From Shouchella clausii (GTDB lineage: Bacteria; Bacillota; Bacilli; Bacillales; Bacillaceae_D): DNA of 64,000 nucleotides. A program made the translations under genes and the position numbers. The stretch covers positions 558,001 to 622,000 of the forward strand of contig NZ_BCXJ01000003.1 in NCBI RefSeq assembly GCF_001598215.1, read 5' to 3'. A model generated the notes under the pieces. That model was not told the DNA's origin and did not search any database. It worked only from the letters and a program-made list of their open reading frames with translations. Of this stretch, positions 54,529-63,942 are shown piece after piece. Numbering within the stretch: position 1 is the first letter of the stretch; every line of letters starts with the position of its first letter.

Positions 54529-55021
54529 GAAAATCAATGATGGATTAGGAAAAATCATCATGTTCCTGTCGTCTGCCATGTTTGGGCTCATGGTGCTCGT
54601 TGCGATTTGGCAAGTCTTTAGCCGCTATGTCCTCAATGCCCCTAGCACCTTTTCAGAAGAATTTCTACGCTACTCGCTTATTTGGGTCACGATGGTTGGC
54701 GGTGCCTATGCCTTCCATCTTAAAAAACATATAGCGATTGAGATGGTCGTAAACCGCTTTTCGGATTCGACTCAAAAACGAGCGCGCCAGCTCGTCCAGC
54801 TTTTTCTAATTGCGTTTGCCTTACTTGTCATGGTATATGGCGGGATCCAGCTTGTATCATTAACAATGTCTCAACAAACAGTTTCACTTGGCATACCAAT
54901 GGGCTTTGTCTACTTATCATTGCCAATCTCTGGCCTGCTGATCACTTGGTTCTGCCTGACAGAACTACTAACAGGCAAAAACGGGGCAAACCACGGCTCC
55001 GATGAACCGATTGACCTATAA
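54521..55021 (+). CDS. dctQ: TRAP transporter small permease
   Basis: A 166-residue membrane protein with four helices (GKIIMFLSSAMFGLMVLVAI, QVFSRYVLNAPSTFSEEFLR as the DctQ motif). ATG 54521 is chosen because AAGGAGGGG lies 7 bases upstream. It links the binding protein to the large subunit. Confidence 0.9.
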   Translation: MIEKINDGLGKIIMFLSSAMFGLMVLVAIWQVFSRYVLNAPSTFSEEFLRYSLIWVTMVGGAYAFHLKKHIAIEMVVNRFSDSTQKRARQLVQLFLIAFALLVMVYGGIQLVSLTMSQQTVSLGIPMGFVYLSLPISGLLITWFCLTELLTGKNGANHGSDEPIDL

Positions 55022-55049
55022 GATTATTTCATAGAGAAGGATTGATAAA

Positions 55050-56351
55050 ATGGCTCTCCTTGCAGGAATTAGTTTAATTGTCGTGTTTTTAGGATTGCTT
55101 TTATTAGGCGTGCCAATCGCCATCAGTGTCGCAGGAGCATCGATTGTTACGATGTTTCTGATCGCCCCGTTTGATGTCGCGATCTTTACATCTGCGCAAA
55201 AGATGGTGACAGGCATTGACAGCTTTACGCTGTTAGCGGTCCCATTCTTTTTGTTGACAGGCATTATTATGAACCAAGGAGGCATCGCTCTTCGGCTTGT
55301 CAATTTAGCTAAACTATTTACGGGCAAATTGCCAGGTTCCCTCGCCCATACAAACATTGTCGGGAACATGCTTTTTGGATCGATTGCTGGCTCCTCCGTT
55401 GCTTCAGCTGCTGCAATCGGCAAAGTCATGAACCCATTGCAAGAAAAAGAAGGATATGACCGAACGTTTTCAGCCGCAGTCAACATTGCCTCCGCCCCAA
55501 CTGGATTGATTATTCCTCCAACAGGATTGTTTATTATCTATTCCTTAGTTAGCGGTGGAACGTCGGTGGCTGCCCTTTTCCTTGCTGGTTATTTGCCAGG
55601 CTTCCTTTGGGGTCTTGCCACAATAGTCGTCGCTTTTTTTATTGCCAAAAAGAAAGGTTACACGACATCATCAGCAACAAAGGTCGAATCTCCCTTAAAA
55701 GTCATCTGGGAAGCCATCCCTAGCCTGTTTTTAGTCATTATCATTATTGGTGGCATTATCGGCGGTCTGTTTACAGCTACCGAAGCGTCTGCAGTCGCGA
55801 TTGTGTACGCGTTGCTCCTGTCTTTTGCGTACAAGAGTCTGACGCTGCGCCAGTTGCCGGGCATTTTTAAAGAAGCCGTTGAACTGACCGTAGTCATCAT
55901 GTTCTTGATTGGGACATCGGCGATGCTTTCCCTTGTCATGTCTTTTACCGGCATCCCAGCCGCCATTAGCTCTGCGATTTTAGCTTTGACTGATAACCCT
56001 ATTCTTATTTTGCTGTTGATCAATGTGATTTTGCTAATAATCGGCATTGTCATGGACGTCACACCTGCGATCCTTATCTTTACGCCAATCTTTTTGCCAG
56101 TGGTAATGGAGTTTGGCATGGACCCTGTCCACTTTGGTGTCATTTTAATTGTTAACCTATGCATTGGCAACATTACGCCTCCAGGAGGAAGCGCTTTATT
56201 TGTTGGCAGCACCATCGGCAAAGTCAAAATAGAAGAAGTTATTCGCCCCTTGCTTCCATTTTACGCCGCGGTCATCGTTGTTTTACTCCTCGTAACGATG
56301 TTTCCTTTTTTAAGTACGTGGCTGCCGACTCTAGCTGGATTAATGGAATAA
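55050..56351 (+). CDS. dctM: TRAP transporter large permease
   Basis: A 433-residue membrane protein with about 12 helices. The DctM signatures are seen (AVPFFLLTGIIMN, NIVGNMLFGSIAGSSVASAA, ITPPGGSALFVG). It catalyses sodium-coupled uptake. It follows dctQ by 28 bases. AGAAGGATTG precedes the ATG. Confidence 0.93.
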   Translation: MALLAGISLIVVFLGLLLLGVPIAISVAGASIVTMFLIAPFDVAIFTSAQKMVTGIDSFTLLAVPFFLLTGIIMNQGGIALRLVNLAKLFTGKLPGSLAHTNIVGNMLFGSIAGSSVASAAAIGKVMNPLQEKEGYDRTFSAAVNIASAPTGLIIPPTGLFIIYSLVSGGTSVAALFLAGYLPGFLWGLATIVVAFFIAKKKGYTTSSATKVESPLKVIWEAIPSLFLVIIIIGGIIGGLFTATEASAVAIVYALLLSFAYKSLTLRQLPGIFKEAVELTVVIMFLIGTSAMLSLVMSFTGIPAAISSAILALTDNPILILLLINVILLIIGIVMDVTPAILIFTPIFLPVVMEFGMDPVHFGVILIVNLCIGNITPPGGSALFVGSTIGKVKIEEVIRPLLPFYAAVIVVLLLVTMFPFLSTWLPTLAGLME

Positions 56352-56385
56352 AAAAATAGATAGATAAGCAGAAGGAGAGAAACCT

Positions 56386-58782
56386 ATGAATATTCAACAG
56401 CGTTATTCATTTACTGTTGCAACGAAACGCGGTGCTCATGTCGAGTTTTCTGCTCCACCCACAGATATAAAAGCACATGTTTTTGTCCTTGAACCTAAAA
56501 TCATCCGCGTCTTATTTGAAAAAGAAGGTGGGCTTGAACTTGAGCGCACGTGGAGCATTGCCCCTGGCCAAGACGATCTCGCTTATACAGGACGGGAGCG
56601 CAAGAGTACGGAACATTTTAGCTGTCCACCATATGATTTTCGTGAAACGGAAGACGCCTATGTGATCGAAACAGAGATGTTAAAAGCGACCATTAAAAAA
56701 GAAGGATTTCGCATCACCTGGCACCGTCGTGACAAAGACAAGTGGACTTGGTTTGCCCAAGACCGAGACACACAAGCATACAATTTCAAAGGCGAGCTCG
56801 GGACAGGGGTCAAGCATTATTTAAAACGAGACATTCGTGAACGCTATTATGGATTAGGCGAACGGACAGGGACACTGGACCGCCACCACGGCCGTTACCG
56901 CAATGTAACGATTGACGCTATGGGCTATGACGCCGAGCACTCGGATCCACTGTACAAACATATCCCTTTTTATATCACACACCAACCTGAAACAGCCTTT
57001 TCTTACGGCTTGTTTTATGACAATTTGGCTCCTGGCTATTTTGACCTGGGCAAGGAACTGGACAACTACCATGGGCTATACCGCTATTTTGAGGCTGAAG
57101 CAGGTGACCTAGATTATTACATGATTGCTGGGCCAACGCTGAAGGAGGTCGTACAAACATACACGTGGATGACAGGGAATACGGCGCTACCGCCTAAATG
57201 GAGCATCGGCTACTCTGGTTCAACCATGACTTACACAGACGCTGAAAATGCCCAAGAACGGCTATACGAGTTTATCGAGAAATGCGAGGAAAACGATATT
57301 TTATGCGATTCATTTCAACTGTCGTCTGGCTACACATCCATTGGCGATAAACGGTACGTCTTCCACTGGAACAAAGACAAATTCCCTGATGTTCAAAAGC
57401 TTGCCCGTGACTTTAACGACAAGGGGCTACGACTTGCAGCCAATATTAAGCCTGCTTTGCTTAAGGACCATCCACAATATAGCGACTTGGAACAACAATC
57501 GTTTTTTATTAAAAACGGTAACGGCGAAACAGAAACAGCCCAATTTTGGGATGGGGGCGGGGCTTATATCGACTTTACAAATGAAGCAGCTTATCGTTGG
57601 TGGATAGACCAAGTACAACAGCAATTGCTTGCATACGGGATAACGTCCACTTGGAATGATAACAATGAATATGAAATTTGGAGTCAGGACGCCCGTGTCA
57701 ATGGATTCGGAAACGAGCTCCCATTCCAAACGATCCGCGCTCTCCAGCCGCTTTTAATGATGAAAGCCTCATTTGAAGCGCAAGCTGAGCATACGCCAAA
57801 AGAACGGCCTTTCTTAATTTCGCGTTCTGGCGCTCCTGGCATGCATCGTTATGTGCAAACGTGGACAGGCGATAACCGTACCGAGTGGAAAACGATTCGC
57901 TATAATATCAAAACTGGCATAAGTCTAAGCCTATCTGGAATTTACAACTTTGGGCACGATGTCGGTGGATTTGCTGGCCCAAAACCAGATGAAGAGCTAT
58001 TCATCCGTTGGGTGCAAAATGGGATATTCCACCCGCGTTTTACGATCCATTCATGGAATGAAGATCAGACCGTCAACGAACCTTGGATGTACGAAAATGC
58101 CATCCCTGCCATTCGGGAATTGATCCAACTTCGGTCGATGTTAACGCCTTATTGGTACACAGCTTTCTATCATGCCAGCGTCAACCATGAGCCGATTGTA
58201 AAACCAACGTTTTTTGATTTTGAAGAAGACCCACGCACTTGGGAAGACAACGATGATTTTCTCGTCGGCCCATATATGCTTGTCGCTTCCGTTGTCGAAC
58301 CAGGCGTTTCAGAACGGACTGTTTACGCTCCTGCTCACAAAGGCGGATGGTATGATTTTTATACAGGCAACCATGTCGAAGGCGGCACAACCACTACTTT
58401 GCCAGCCCCATCACACCAAACACCGCTGCTTGTCAAGGCAGGAGCGATTATACCTACAAATGAAGCAAAGCGAACATTTGCCAAAAAAGACGAGGACACA
58501 CGCGGCTTTTTGCTGTTTCCTAGCCGCGGCACCGGGCACACATCAAACTACACGTTATACGAAGACGACGGCATTACGAAAAATTGGCAGTCCGCACACG
58601 CGCTTGTTTCCATCGACATGACCACAACAGCTGATGCCATTTATGTGACAACAAACGTTGTTTCAAAAGGCTATTCCCTGCCTTATGAAGAAGCACGTTT
58701 CACTATTATGACTGACGATAGCCGGCCTTTATTTGTAAACGGGAAAGAAGTCGTGGAGAAGGAGAAGGGGACAATTGTCTAG
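56386..58782 (+). CDS. GH31 family alpha-glycosidase
   Basis: A 798-residue GH31 enzyme without a signal peptide, so it acts in the cytoplasm. The nucleophile is Asp425 in TSTWNDNNEYEIW and the acid/base is Asp496 in TWTGDNRTEW. RSGAPGMHRY and FGHDVGGFAG are further family motifs. It lacks the obvious sulfonate-binding pattern of sulfoquinovosidases. AAGGAGAG precedes the ATG. Location after TRAP genes suggests cleavage of an imported acidic alpha-glycoside rather than maltose-type sugars. Confidence 0.92.
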   Translation: MNIQQRYSFTVATKRGAHVEFSAPPTDIKAHVFVLEPKIIRVLFEKEGGLELERTWSIAPGQDDLAYTGRERKSTEHFSCPPYDFRETEDAYVIETEMLKATIKKEGFRITWHRRDKDKWTWFAQDRDTQAYNFKGELGTGVKHYLKRDIRERYYGLGERTGTLDRHHGRYRNVTIDAMGYDAEHSDPLYKHIPFYITHQPETAFSYGLFYDNLAPGYFDLGKELDNYHGLYRYFEAEAGDLDYYMIAGPTLKEVVQTYTWMTGNTALPPKWSIGYSGSTMTYTDAENAQERLYEFIEKCEENDILCDSFQLSSGYTSIGDKRYVFHWNKDKFPDVQKLARDFNDKGLRLAANIKPALLKDHPQYSDLEQQSFFIKNGNGETETAQFWDGGGAYIDFTNEAAYRWWIDQVQQQLLAYGITSTWNDNNEYEIWSQDARVNGFGNELPFQTIRALQPLLMMKASFEAQAEHTPKERPFLISRSGAPGMHRYVQTWTGDNRTEWKTIRYNIKTGISLSLSGIYNFGHDVGGFAGPKPDEELFIRWVQNGIFHPRFTIHSWNEDQTVNEPWMYENAIPAIRELIQLRSMLTPYWYTAFYHASVNHEPIVKPTFFDFEEDPRTWEDNDDFLVGPYMLVASVVEPGVSERTVYAPAHKGGWYDFYTGNHVEGGTTTTLPAPSHQTPLLVKAGAIIPTNEAKRTFAKKDEDTRGFLLFPSRGTGHTSNYTLYEDDGITKNWQSAHALVSIDMTTTADAIYVTTNVVSKGYSLPYEEARFTIMTDDSRPLFVNGKEVVEKEKGTIV

Positions 58783-58868
58783 CCATACCCTGTTTTGAAA
58801 TTCAGCGACATCATTCATATTGTCCACGTCAGACATTGGGATTATCATAAATAGAGAACATGCTAAGA

Positions 58869-58910
58869 AGCCCCTTCGAACGACCGGATGTGTTCTAAGG
58901 GGCTGTTTTT
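58869..58910 (+). terminator. Terminator of the TRAP-GH31 operon
   Basis: AGCCCCTTCGAAC (58869-58881) pairs with GTTCTAAGGGGCT (58892-58904) with one mismatch, followed by GTTTTT. Confidence 0.85.
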
Positions 58911-58981
58911 GCAACGATAAGCCTATGATTTTCTTATAAGATGGTGACAGGACTGTTTTGAGACTCTCAGCTTGTATAGCT

Positions 58982-59590
58982 TCAATCATCTCGGTCCGTT
59001 CCAAGCACATCTCCATTTGTGGCGTCGAGTTTAATGTCATAAGCGTTGCCTGCATTGGTGACCGTTACTTCATAGTAGGTCACTTGGTCGTCCTTCTCTA
59101 ACTTCCAGCTGCTTATCGCACCTTCTGCTTCCGATAGAGCGATATCAACTGCTTCCTGAGGATCAATGATGTTGTCCATGTTCAATGCATCCTCTTGACG
59201 CTCCACCCCTCCAGCATCATTTGCATCAAGTGCTTCTTCCCGTTCATTTGTTACTTCTTGTGTATTTGCGTCTACGATGATCTCATATTCCTTTTCATCA
59301 TCAAGTCCTTGAATCTCATATTGCCACGTACCGCGCTCCGCCTCTAACTCGATGCTTGAAATAGAGGCGTCAGGATAGGCGTTCTCAAATTCAGAAACTG
59401 CCGTTTCCATGTCCACTTGAATGTTTGCATTATTCAAGTCTTCTGTGTTATCTGCCCCTTGGCCTTGCTCTGTGCCAAGATCGGCCTCTTGCTCTGGTGG
59501 ATTGTCGTTGTTATCGTTATTGTCTTGGTTGCATGCCATCAAGGCCATGACCATAAACGTCGAAGCTAATGTAACCTGTAATTTTTTCAT
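58982..59590 (-). CDS. PepSY-domain lipoprotein
   Basis: A 202-residue lipoprotein with lipobox MALMAC (Cys20), an Asn/Asp/Glu-rich spacer and two PepSY domains (VSEFENAYPDASISSIELE with WQYEIQGLDDEKEYEIIVD; AVDIALSEAEGAISSWKLE with YYEVTVTNAGNAYDIKLD). PepSY proteins often modulate peptidases or bind peptides outside the cell. AAAGGAG precedes the ATG. It is a single-gene unit. Confidence 0.85.
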   Translation of the reverse strand: MKKLQVTLASTFMVMALMACNQDNNDNNDNPPEQEADLGTEQGQGADNTEDLNNANIQVDMETAVSEFENAYPDASISSIELEAERGTWQYEIQGLDDEKEYEIIVDANTQEVTNEREEALDANDAGGVERQEDALNMDNIIDPQEAVDIALSEAEGAISSWKLEKDDQVTYYEVTVTNAGNAYDIKLDATNGDVLGTDRDD

Positions 59591-60084
59591 AGCAATCTCC
59601 TTTGTGCATCTGAAAATCTTCCTACTTTTATATTCTCATCATTGCACAATTTAAAACCCGCTATACACTAAAAAGTGAGTGTAAATCCGTGGAGAAACGT
59701 GAAAAAACATATTAGCGGCGATAAAATCGTGCGTTGTGCTGGTTAAAACAGCAGCCATCGCACAGCCGGCTAGTTGGAAGAAGCACATAAATGTAAATAA
59801 TGACAGGCAAAAGTTATCCTATTATAGTTATACGGTCATTATGTTTGTCACAATTTCCCTGTTCTACTTAACACACTGTTTACAAGAAAAATCGGTAGAA
59901 TTAATTTTTATGTAGATTCAATCGTCTCCATTTCATTTATCTGTGTAGACTTGCTCCCTATCTTTATAACCCTAATTGACAGACAACGTTTCTCATTACA
60001 ATTAGGCTCGATTCTGCTCGCTATCGCTTTATCTCATTACGAAGCTCCTTCCAACGTACCATCTGGAACTGGCAAACGTTCAAC
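59591..60084. other. 494-base intergenic region, no gene recognised
   Basis: AT-rich and without ribosome binding sites. It must hold the PepSY gene promoter and the end of the nnr transcript, but I see no strong hairpin or -10/-35 pair. Confidence 0.4.
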
Positions 60085-61620
60085 CTAATCATCATCAACA
60101 ATGGAGAACGCCTCTGGCAAAAGCTCAATAATATCGCTTGGGGTAATAGTGGCAAGGACGTGTCGTTGTTTAGCCAGCAAGTCCGCTGCATAGCCATGAA
60201 AAAAAACGGCTGATGACAGAGCAGGTTGAATCCGTTGCCGGGCAACCAGTGCAGCGACCATCCCTGTAAGCACGTCGCCTGAACCGCCTTTGGCAAGCCC
60301 GGCATTGCCTGTTACATTGACAGAAATACAACCGCCTGGTTCAGCAACAATTGTATTTGGCCCTTTCAAAACTACATACACGCCATATAGCTCGGCATAA
60401 CTCTCTGCTACTTCAAAGCGATTTTTATTGACATATGAAGCTGATTGGTCAATTAACATCGCCATTTCGCCAGGATGAGGCGTAATCACCGTAGGAGCCG
60501 TTCGCTCCTGGACAATAGCCGCACACTCTTTCAAACTATGCAAAGCGTCAGCATCAAGAATAAGCACACCTTTGAAATGATGAAGCAAGTACGCAACCAT
60601 CTTTGTCAGTTCGGGCGTACGTCCAAGCCCAGGTCCGACCGCGATTGATTGCTTATTGTCCATAAAAGCGGCCAATTCTGCTTCTGTAGGGGCAAGATAG
60701 CCGTGTTCTTCGCTAAAAATGGTGTACATCGCTTCTTTTACGTGGCTGGCAATCACCGGCACATTTTGCGCTACTGTCGCTATGGTCGTAAACCCCGCTC
60801 CGCTGCGAACAGCTGCCGATCCGGCCAATGCTGCTGCACCTGGCATCGCTTCACTGCCGGCAATAATACCGACCCGTCCGTTATCGCCTTTGTGGGCATT
60901 CGGTTTGCTCATCACCCAGCTATTAACTACTTCATTTTTGCCCCAAACATAGCGTTGCGACGCGAGATGGCGCAACGTGTTAGGCGGAATGCCGATGGGA
61001 ACTACGTTCACTTCTCCGAAATATGGTTTGGTTTCCTCTAAATAATAGCTTACCTTTGTCCATTGTAAAGTAAGGGTACGGTCTGCTTTTATTGCTTCAT
61101 GGCTCAGCTCCGCGCTGCCAGCTGGAACGCCGCTTGGCAAATCAATTGATACGATTTCGTTTTTCAATTTGTTTAAGCTGCTGATCACAGAGGCATACGG
61201 TTCCTTAACTTGGCCGCTTACACCTGTGCCGAGGAGCGCATCAACAATAATATCGGTTTCGTAAAGAATAGCTGGCAATTGGTTTTCAATGTCTTTCCAA
61301 TACTTCCAGCGGTAGCCACTTTGCTCGAATACACGTTTATGGAGTTTGGCATCACCTTTGTACCGACTTTCTTCCGGCACGATGAACACTTGTACTTCTG
61401 CGCCTTCATCTTTAAGCACCCTCGCAACAACAAACCCATCGCCGCCATTGTTTCCACTGCCAATGACAATGAAAAAGCGGTGCTTACGTCCATAGAGATC
61501 TAACAGCTTACGGGCAATTCCGCGTCCGGCATTTTCCATTAGGACAGCGCCAGGGAGACCCACTTTGTTCATCGTAATTGCATCAATGCTCGCCATTTCC
61601 TCGCCTGTAACAATCCGCAT
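60085..61620 (-). CDS. nnr: Bifunctional NAD(P)H-hydrate epimerase / ADP-dependent dehydratase
   Basis: A 511-residue fused repair enzyme. The N-terminal YjeF_N epimerase has GSGNNGGDGFVVARVL and the catalytic region VDALLGTGVSG. The C-terminal dehydratase (about 225-511) has AVGPGLGR, VITPHPGEMAML and GNAGLAKGGSGDVLTG. It repairs hydrated NADH and NADPH. ATG 61620 follows GGGTGGTAG. The fusion is usual in Bacillaceae. Confidence 0.95.
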   Translation of the reverse strand: MRIVTGEEMASIDAITMNKVGLPGAVLMENAGRGIARKLLDLYGRKHRFFIVIGSGNNGGDGFVVARVLKDEGAEVQVFIVPEESRYKGDAKLHKRVFEQSGYRWKYWKDIENQLPAILYETDIIVDALLGTGVSGQVKEPYASVISSLNKLKNEIVSIDLPSGVPAGSAELSHEAIKADRTLTLQWTKVSYYLEETKPYFGEVNVVPIGIPPNTLRHLASQRYVWGKNEVVNSWVMSKPNAHKGDNGRVGIIAGSEAMPGAAALAGSAAVRSGAGFTTIATVAQNVPVIASHVKEAMYTIFSEEHGYLAPTEAELAAFMDNKQSIAVGPGLGRTPELTKMVAYLLHHFKGVLILDADALHSLKECAAIVQERTAPTVITPHPGEMAMLIDQSASYVNKNRFEVAESYAELYGVYVVLKGPNTIVAEPGGCISVNVTGNAGLAKGGSGDVLTGMVAALVARQRIQPALSSAVFFHGYAADLLAKQRHVLATITPSDIIELLPEAFSIVDDD

Positions 61621-61724
61621 CGCTACCACCCTTTTTATAATATTCGTTCTCTTCCCGGTAAACTGTAGCACAAACCGGAGATTTTTGCATTTTAAGAGAA
61701 CTGATTCATCTATTTCCTAAAGAA

Positions 61725-61735
61725 TGTGGTATAGT
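61725..61735 (+). promoter_or_regulatory. Extended -10 element before the AI-2E family gene
   Basis: TGTGGTATAGT is a TG-N-TATAGT extended -10 box. The -35 region is poor. It lies 70 bases upstream of the start codon at 61805. Confidence 0.4.
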
Positions 61736-61804
61736 ACTGATACAGTTTCTTTTTTACTATCAAAGGAAGCAAACGTATTGTGAAAAAGAAAGGTTGAGCG
61801 TGCA

Positions 61805-62899
61805 ATGATGGAGAGCAAAGCATTTCGTTTTGCGTGTTGGATTATTGTCCTTTTGCTGATCGTTTACTTAGGTTCATTGGTTAACTTTATTTTTCGGCCG
61901 ATTGCCGTGCTTTTTCAAACGTTGTTTACGCCAATCGTCATCTCCCTTGTCATCTACTATTTGCTAAGACCATTTGTTAACTTGCTAAACAAAAAACTTC
62001 ACCGCGGTCTTTCGATTCTCATCGTCTTCCTTGCGTTGGCTGGCCTTGCCACAATGGCATTGCTTTACGTTGGGCCGCTTTTACAAGACCAATTCATGGC
62101 ATTCATTGACAATTTGCCAGGATACGCCAATACCATTCACCACTTTTTGGTCGATTTGCAAAAGCAGCCTGCGCTGCAAAATTTCTTGGAAAGCGCTAAT
62201 TTTTCATTGGATGAGCTCTCTAGGACGCTAACAGAAAACTTGCAAGGCTATTTACAATCGATCATTGACAGCATTGGCACATTCATTAGCGCAGCAGCGA
62301 ATGTCGTCATTATTGCCATTATTATCCCTTTCGTGCTTTTTTATATGCTGAAGGAGGGCAAGAAGGCGCCTATGATGGTCATTAACCAGTTTCCAGCAAG
62401 AGAGCAAGAAGAAGGAAAGCGTGTGCTTGGCGATTTAGACAAAGCCTTAAGCTCGTACATACAAGGGCAAATTCTTGTCAGTGCTTGCGTCGGCATTCTC
62501 TGCCTCATTTGGTATTTAATCATCGACATGAAATACGCGTTGATTTTGGCGCTTGTCGCTCTGTTTACAAACGTTATTCCGTTTATCGGGCCTTGGATTG
62601 GCACTGCCCCTGCTGTTATCGTCGCATTATTCGATTCACCAGGAAAAGCGTTGCTCGTTATTGTCGGTGTCGTCATTATCCAGCAAATTGAAAGCAATGT
62701 CTTTTCACCGCAAATTATGGGGCGCCAGCTTTCCGTGCACCCGTTGACAATTATCTTTGTTCTCCTTGTCGCTAGCCAGCTTGCTGGTTTTGTCGGGATT
62801 CTCCTTGCCGTGCCTGCCTATGCAGTCAGCAAGGTCATTGTCCAGCACACGTACCGGCTTATACGTATCCACAGACGGTCCAAGAACATTAAAACCTAA
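61805..62899 (+). CDS. AI-2E family (PerM/YueF-like) membrane protein
   Basis: A 364-residue protein with about eight helices and the family blocks IIPFVLFYMLKEGKK, PFIGPWIGTAPAVIVAL and NVFSPQIMGRQLSVHPLTI. Members act as secondary exporters or sodium/proton antiporters; the autoinducer label is not proven for most. It starts at an ATG-ATG pair after AAAGGTTGAG. The basic C-terminus is cytoplasmic. Confidence 0.88.
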   Translation: MMESKAFRFACWIIVLLLIVYLGSLVNFIFRPIAVLFQTLFTPIVISLVIYYLLRPFVNLLNKKLHRGLSILIVFLALAGLATMALLYVGPLLQDQFMAFIDNLPGYANTIHHFLVDLQKQPALQNFLESANFSLDELSRTLTENLQGYLQSIIDSIGTFISAAANVVIIAIIIPFVLFYMLKEGKKAPMMVINQFPAREQEEGKRVLGDLDKALSSYIQGQILVSACVGILCLIWYLIIDMKYALILALVALFTNVIPFIGPWIGTAPAVIVALFDSPGKALLVIVGVVIIQQIESNVFSPQIMGRQLSVHPLTIIFVLLVASQLAGFVGILLAVPAYAVSKVIVQHTYRLIRIHRRSKNIKT

Positions 62900-63055
62900 A
62901 CGGGCAAGTTAAAGAGGATTGGCAAAAACATGGGCAGGGAATATGCGCAAATAGCAGTTATGTCCACGTTGCTTTTTGCTTAGACTCTATCTGAAGCCGC
63001 CCAAGTAATCATGTCAGCAAATCACCTATTTCAGAATTGGAAAGGATGATCCATC

Positions 63056-63550
63056 ATGCTCTCGGAAAAAATTGTCAAAGCGTTGAACCACCAGATGAAT
63101 ATGGAATTTCAAGCTGCCCATGATTATATGGCGATGGCTGCCTACTGCCACCATATTAGTTACAATGGATTCGCCGATTATTTCCTTAAGCAGGCAGAGG
63201 AAGAGCGGGAACACGGCATGAAAGTGTATGACTATTTAAATGATAAAGGCCAGAAAGCCATCTTTGAGGCGATCCAAGCGCCAAAAGCCGATTATGGTTC
63301 TCTGGTCGCTACATTTGAAGCAGCGCTGGCCCAAGAGCGGGAAGTGACGAAAAGCTATTATAAGGTGTACCAGATTGCCCAGGAAGAACAAGAATACCAA
63401 ACACTTTCTTTCTTAAACTGGTTCCTCGACGAACAAGTAGAGGAAGAGGCCACATTTGAAACGCACATCGATTATTTAAATCGCATCAAAGATGATGCCA
63501 ATGCTCTTTATATTTATGAGCAAGAGCTGCGCAAACAAAAAGAAGACTAA
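63056..63550 (+). CDS. ftnA: Ferritin
   Basis: A 164-residue non-haem ferritin that stores iron. Ferroxidase residues are in NMEFQAAHDYMAMAAYC, AEEEREHGMKVYDYL and WFLDEQVEEEATFE. The length fits bacterial FtnA. GGAAAGGATG precedes the ATG. It is followed by a strong terminator. Confidence 0.94.
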   Translation: MLSEKIVKALNHQMNMEFQAAHDYMAMAAYCHHISYNGFADYFLKQAEEEREHGMKVYDYLNDKGQKAIFEAIQAPKADYGSLVATFEAALAQEREVTKSYYKVYQIAQEEQEYQTLSFLNWFLDEQVEEEATFETHIDYLNRIKDDANALYIYEQELRKQKED

Positions 63551-63596
63551 ACAGCAAAAAGCCGCGCCTAAGCAAAGCGGCTTTTTGCTGTTTTTA
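63551..63596 (+). terminator. Terminator of the ferritin gene
   Basis: ACAGCAAAAAGCCGC (63551-63565) and GCGGCTTTTTGCTGT (63577-63591) form a perfect 15-bp stem with an 11-base loop, followed by TTTT. Confidence 0.9.
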
Positions 63597-63648
63597 CTTC
63601 TCGATTCCCTATCTTTGATGCTCGCCCAATCGAATAGGTCCAGGGCGA

Positions 63649-63657
63649 CATAGGCTA
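63649..63657 (+). promoter_or_regulatory. SigK-type -10 box of the CotD-like gene
   Basis: CATAGGCTA matches CATANNNTA, the mother-cell SigK -10 element, about 30 bases before the start codon. The -35 AC is not clear. Confidence 0.45.
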
Positions 63658-63687
63658 ACGGTAAGAAGGGATAGGGGGGACTTAAAT

Positions 63688-63933
63688 ATGTTTCCGTTTC
63701 GACAGGGGGGAAAAGCATACATGCCTGCCACAAGGCCACTGCCTCCTGCACCAAGACCTGTTGTCCATGAATACATTGTTCAAGAAATACAGCCTGTCTT
63801 AACAACGTACGTCACAAACCGTGTCTACCGCCATGTGCACACTTTCCCGCACTCAGCATCAGTCGCCAATGTCGTCCAAAATCAGCAAGCTTTTCCTCCT
63901 ACGCACTATGTTCCAGGCCGACCTCCTCGCTAA
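63688..63933 (+). CDS. CotD-like spore coat protein
   Basis: An 81-residue Pro/His/Tyr/Val-rich protein. The middle part VLTTYVTNRVYRHVHTFPHS resembles the conserved CotD segment (TTxVN-x-HVHYFPHT). CotD is an inner coat protein. The cysteines of B. subtilis CotD are missing. GGGGGGAC precedes the ATG, and a SigK-like box is upstream. Confidence 0.75.
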   Translation: MFPFRQGGKAYMPATRPLPPAPRPVVHEYIVQEIQPVLTTYVTNRVYRHVHTFPHSASVANVVQNQQAFPPTHYVPGRPPR

Positions 63934-63942
63934 GCGAGGAGG
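63922..63942 (+). terminator. Hairpin overlapping the CotD-like stop codon
   Basis: CCTCCTCGC (63922-63930) and GCGAGGAGG (63934-63942) form a perfect 9-bp stem with the stop codon TAA as its loop. There is no T run, so it may protect the mRNA end or act as a weak terminator. Confidence 0.5.

Noticed and set aside
56386-58782. GH31 enzyme as a sulfoquinovosidase
   Set aside because: An acidic substrate fits the TRAP context, but the sulfonate-binding Arg/Trp pattern of YihQ was not found in the corresponding region.
60021-60305. Open frame on the minus strand across the nnr gene end
   Set aside because: It overlaps the nnr coding region in another frame and has no family similarity.
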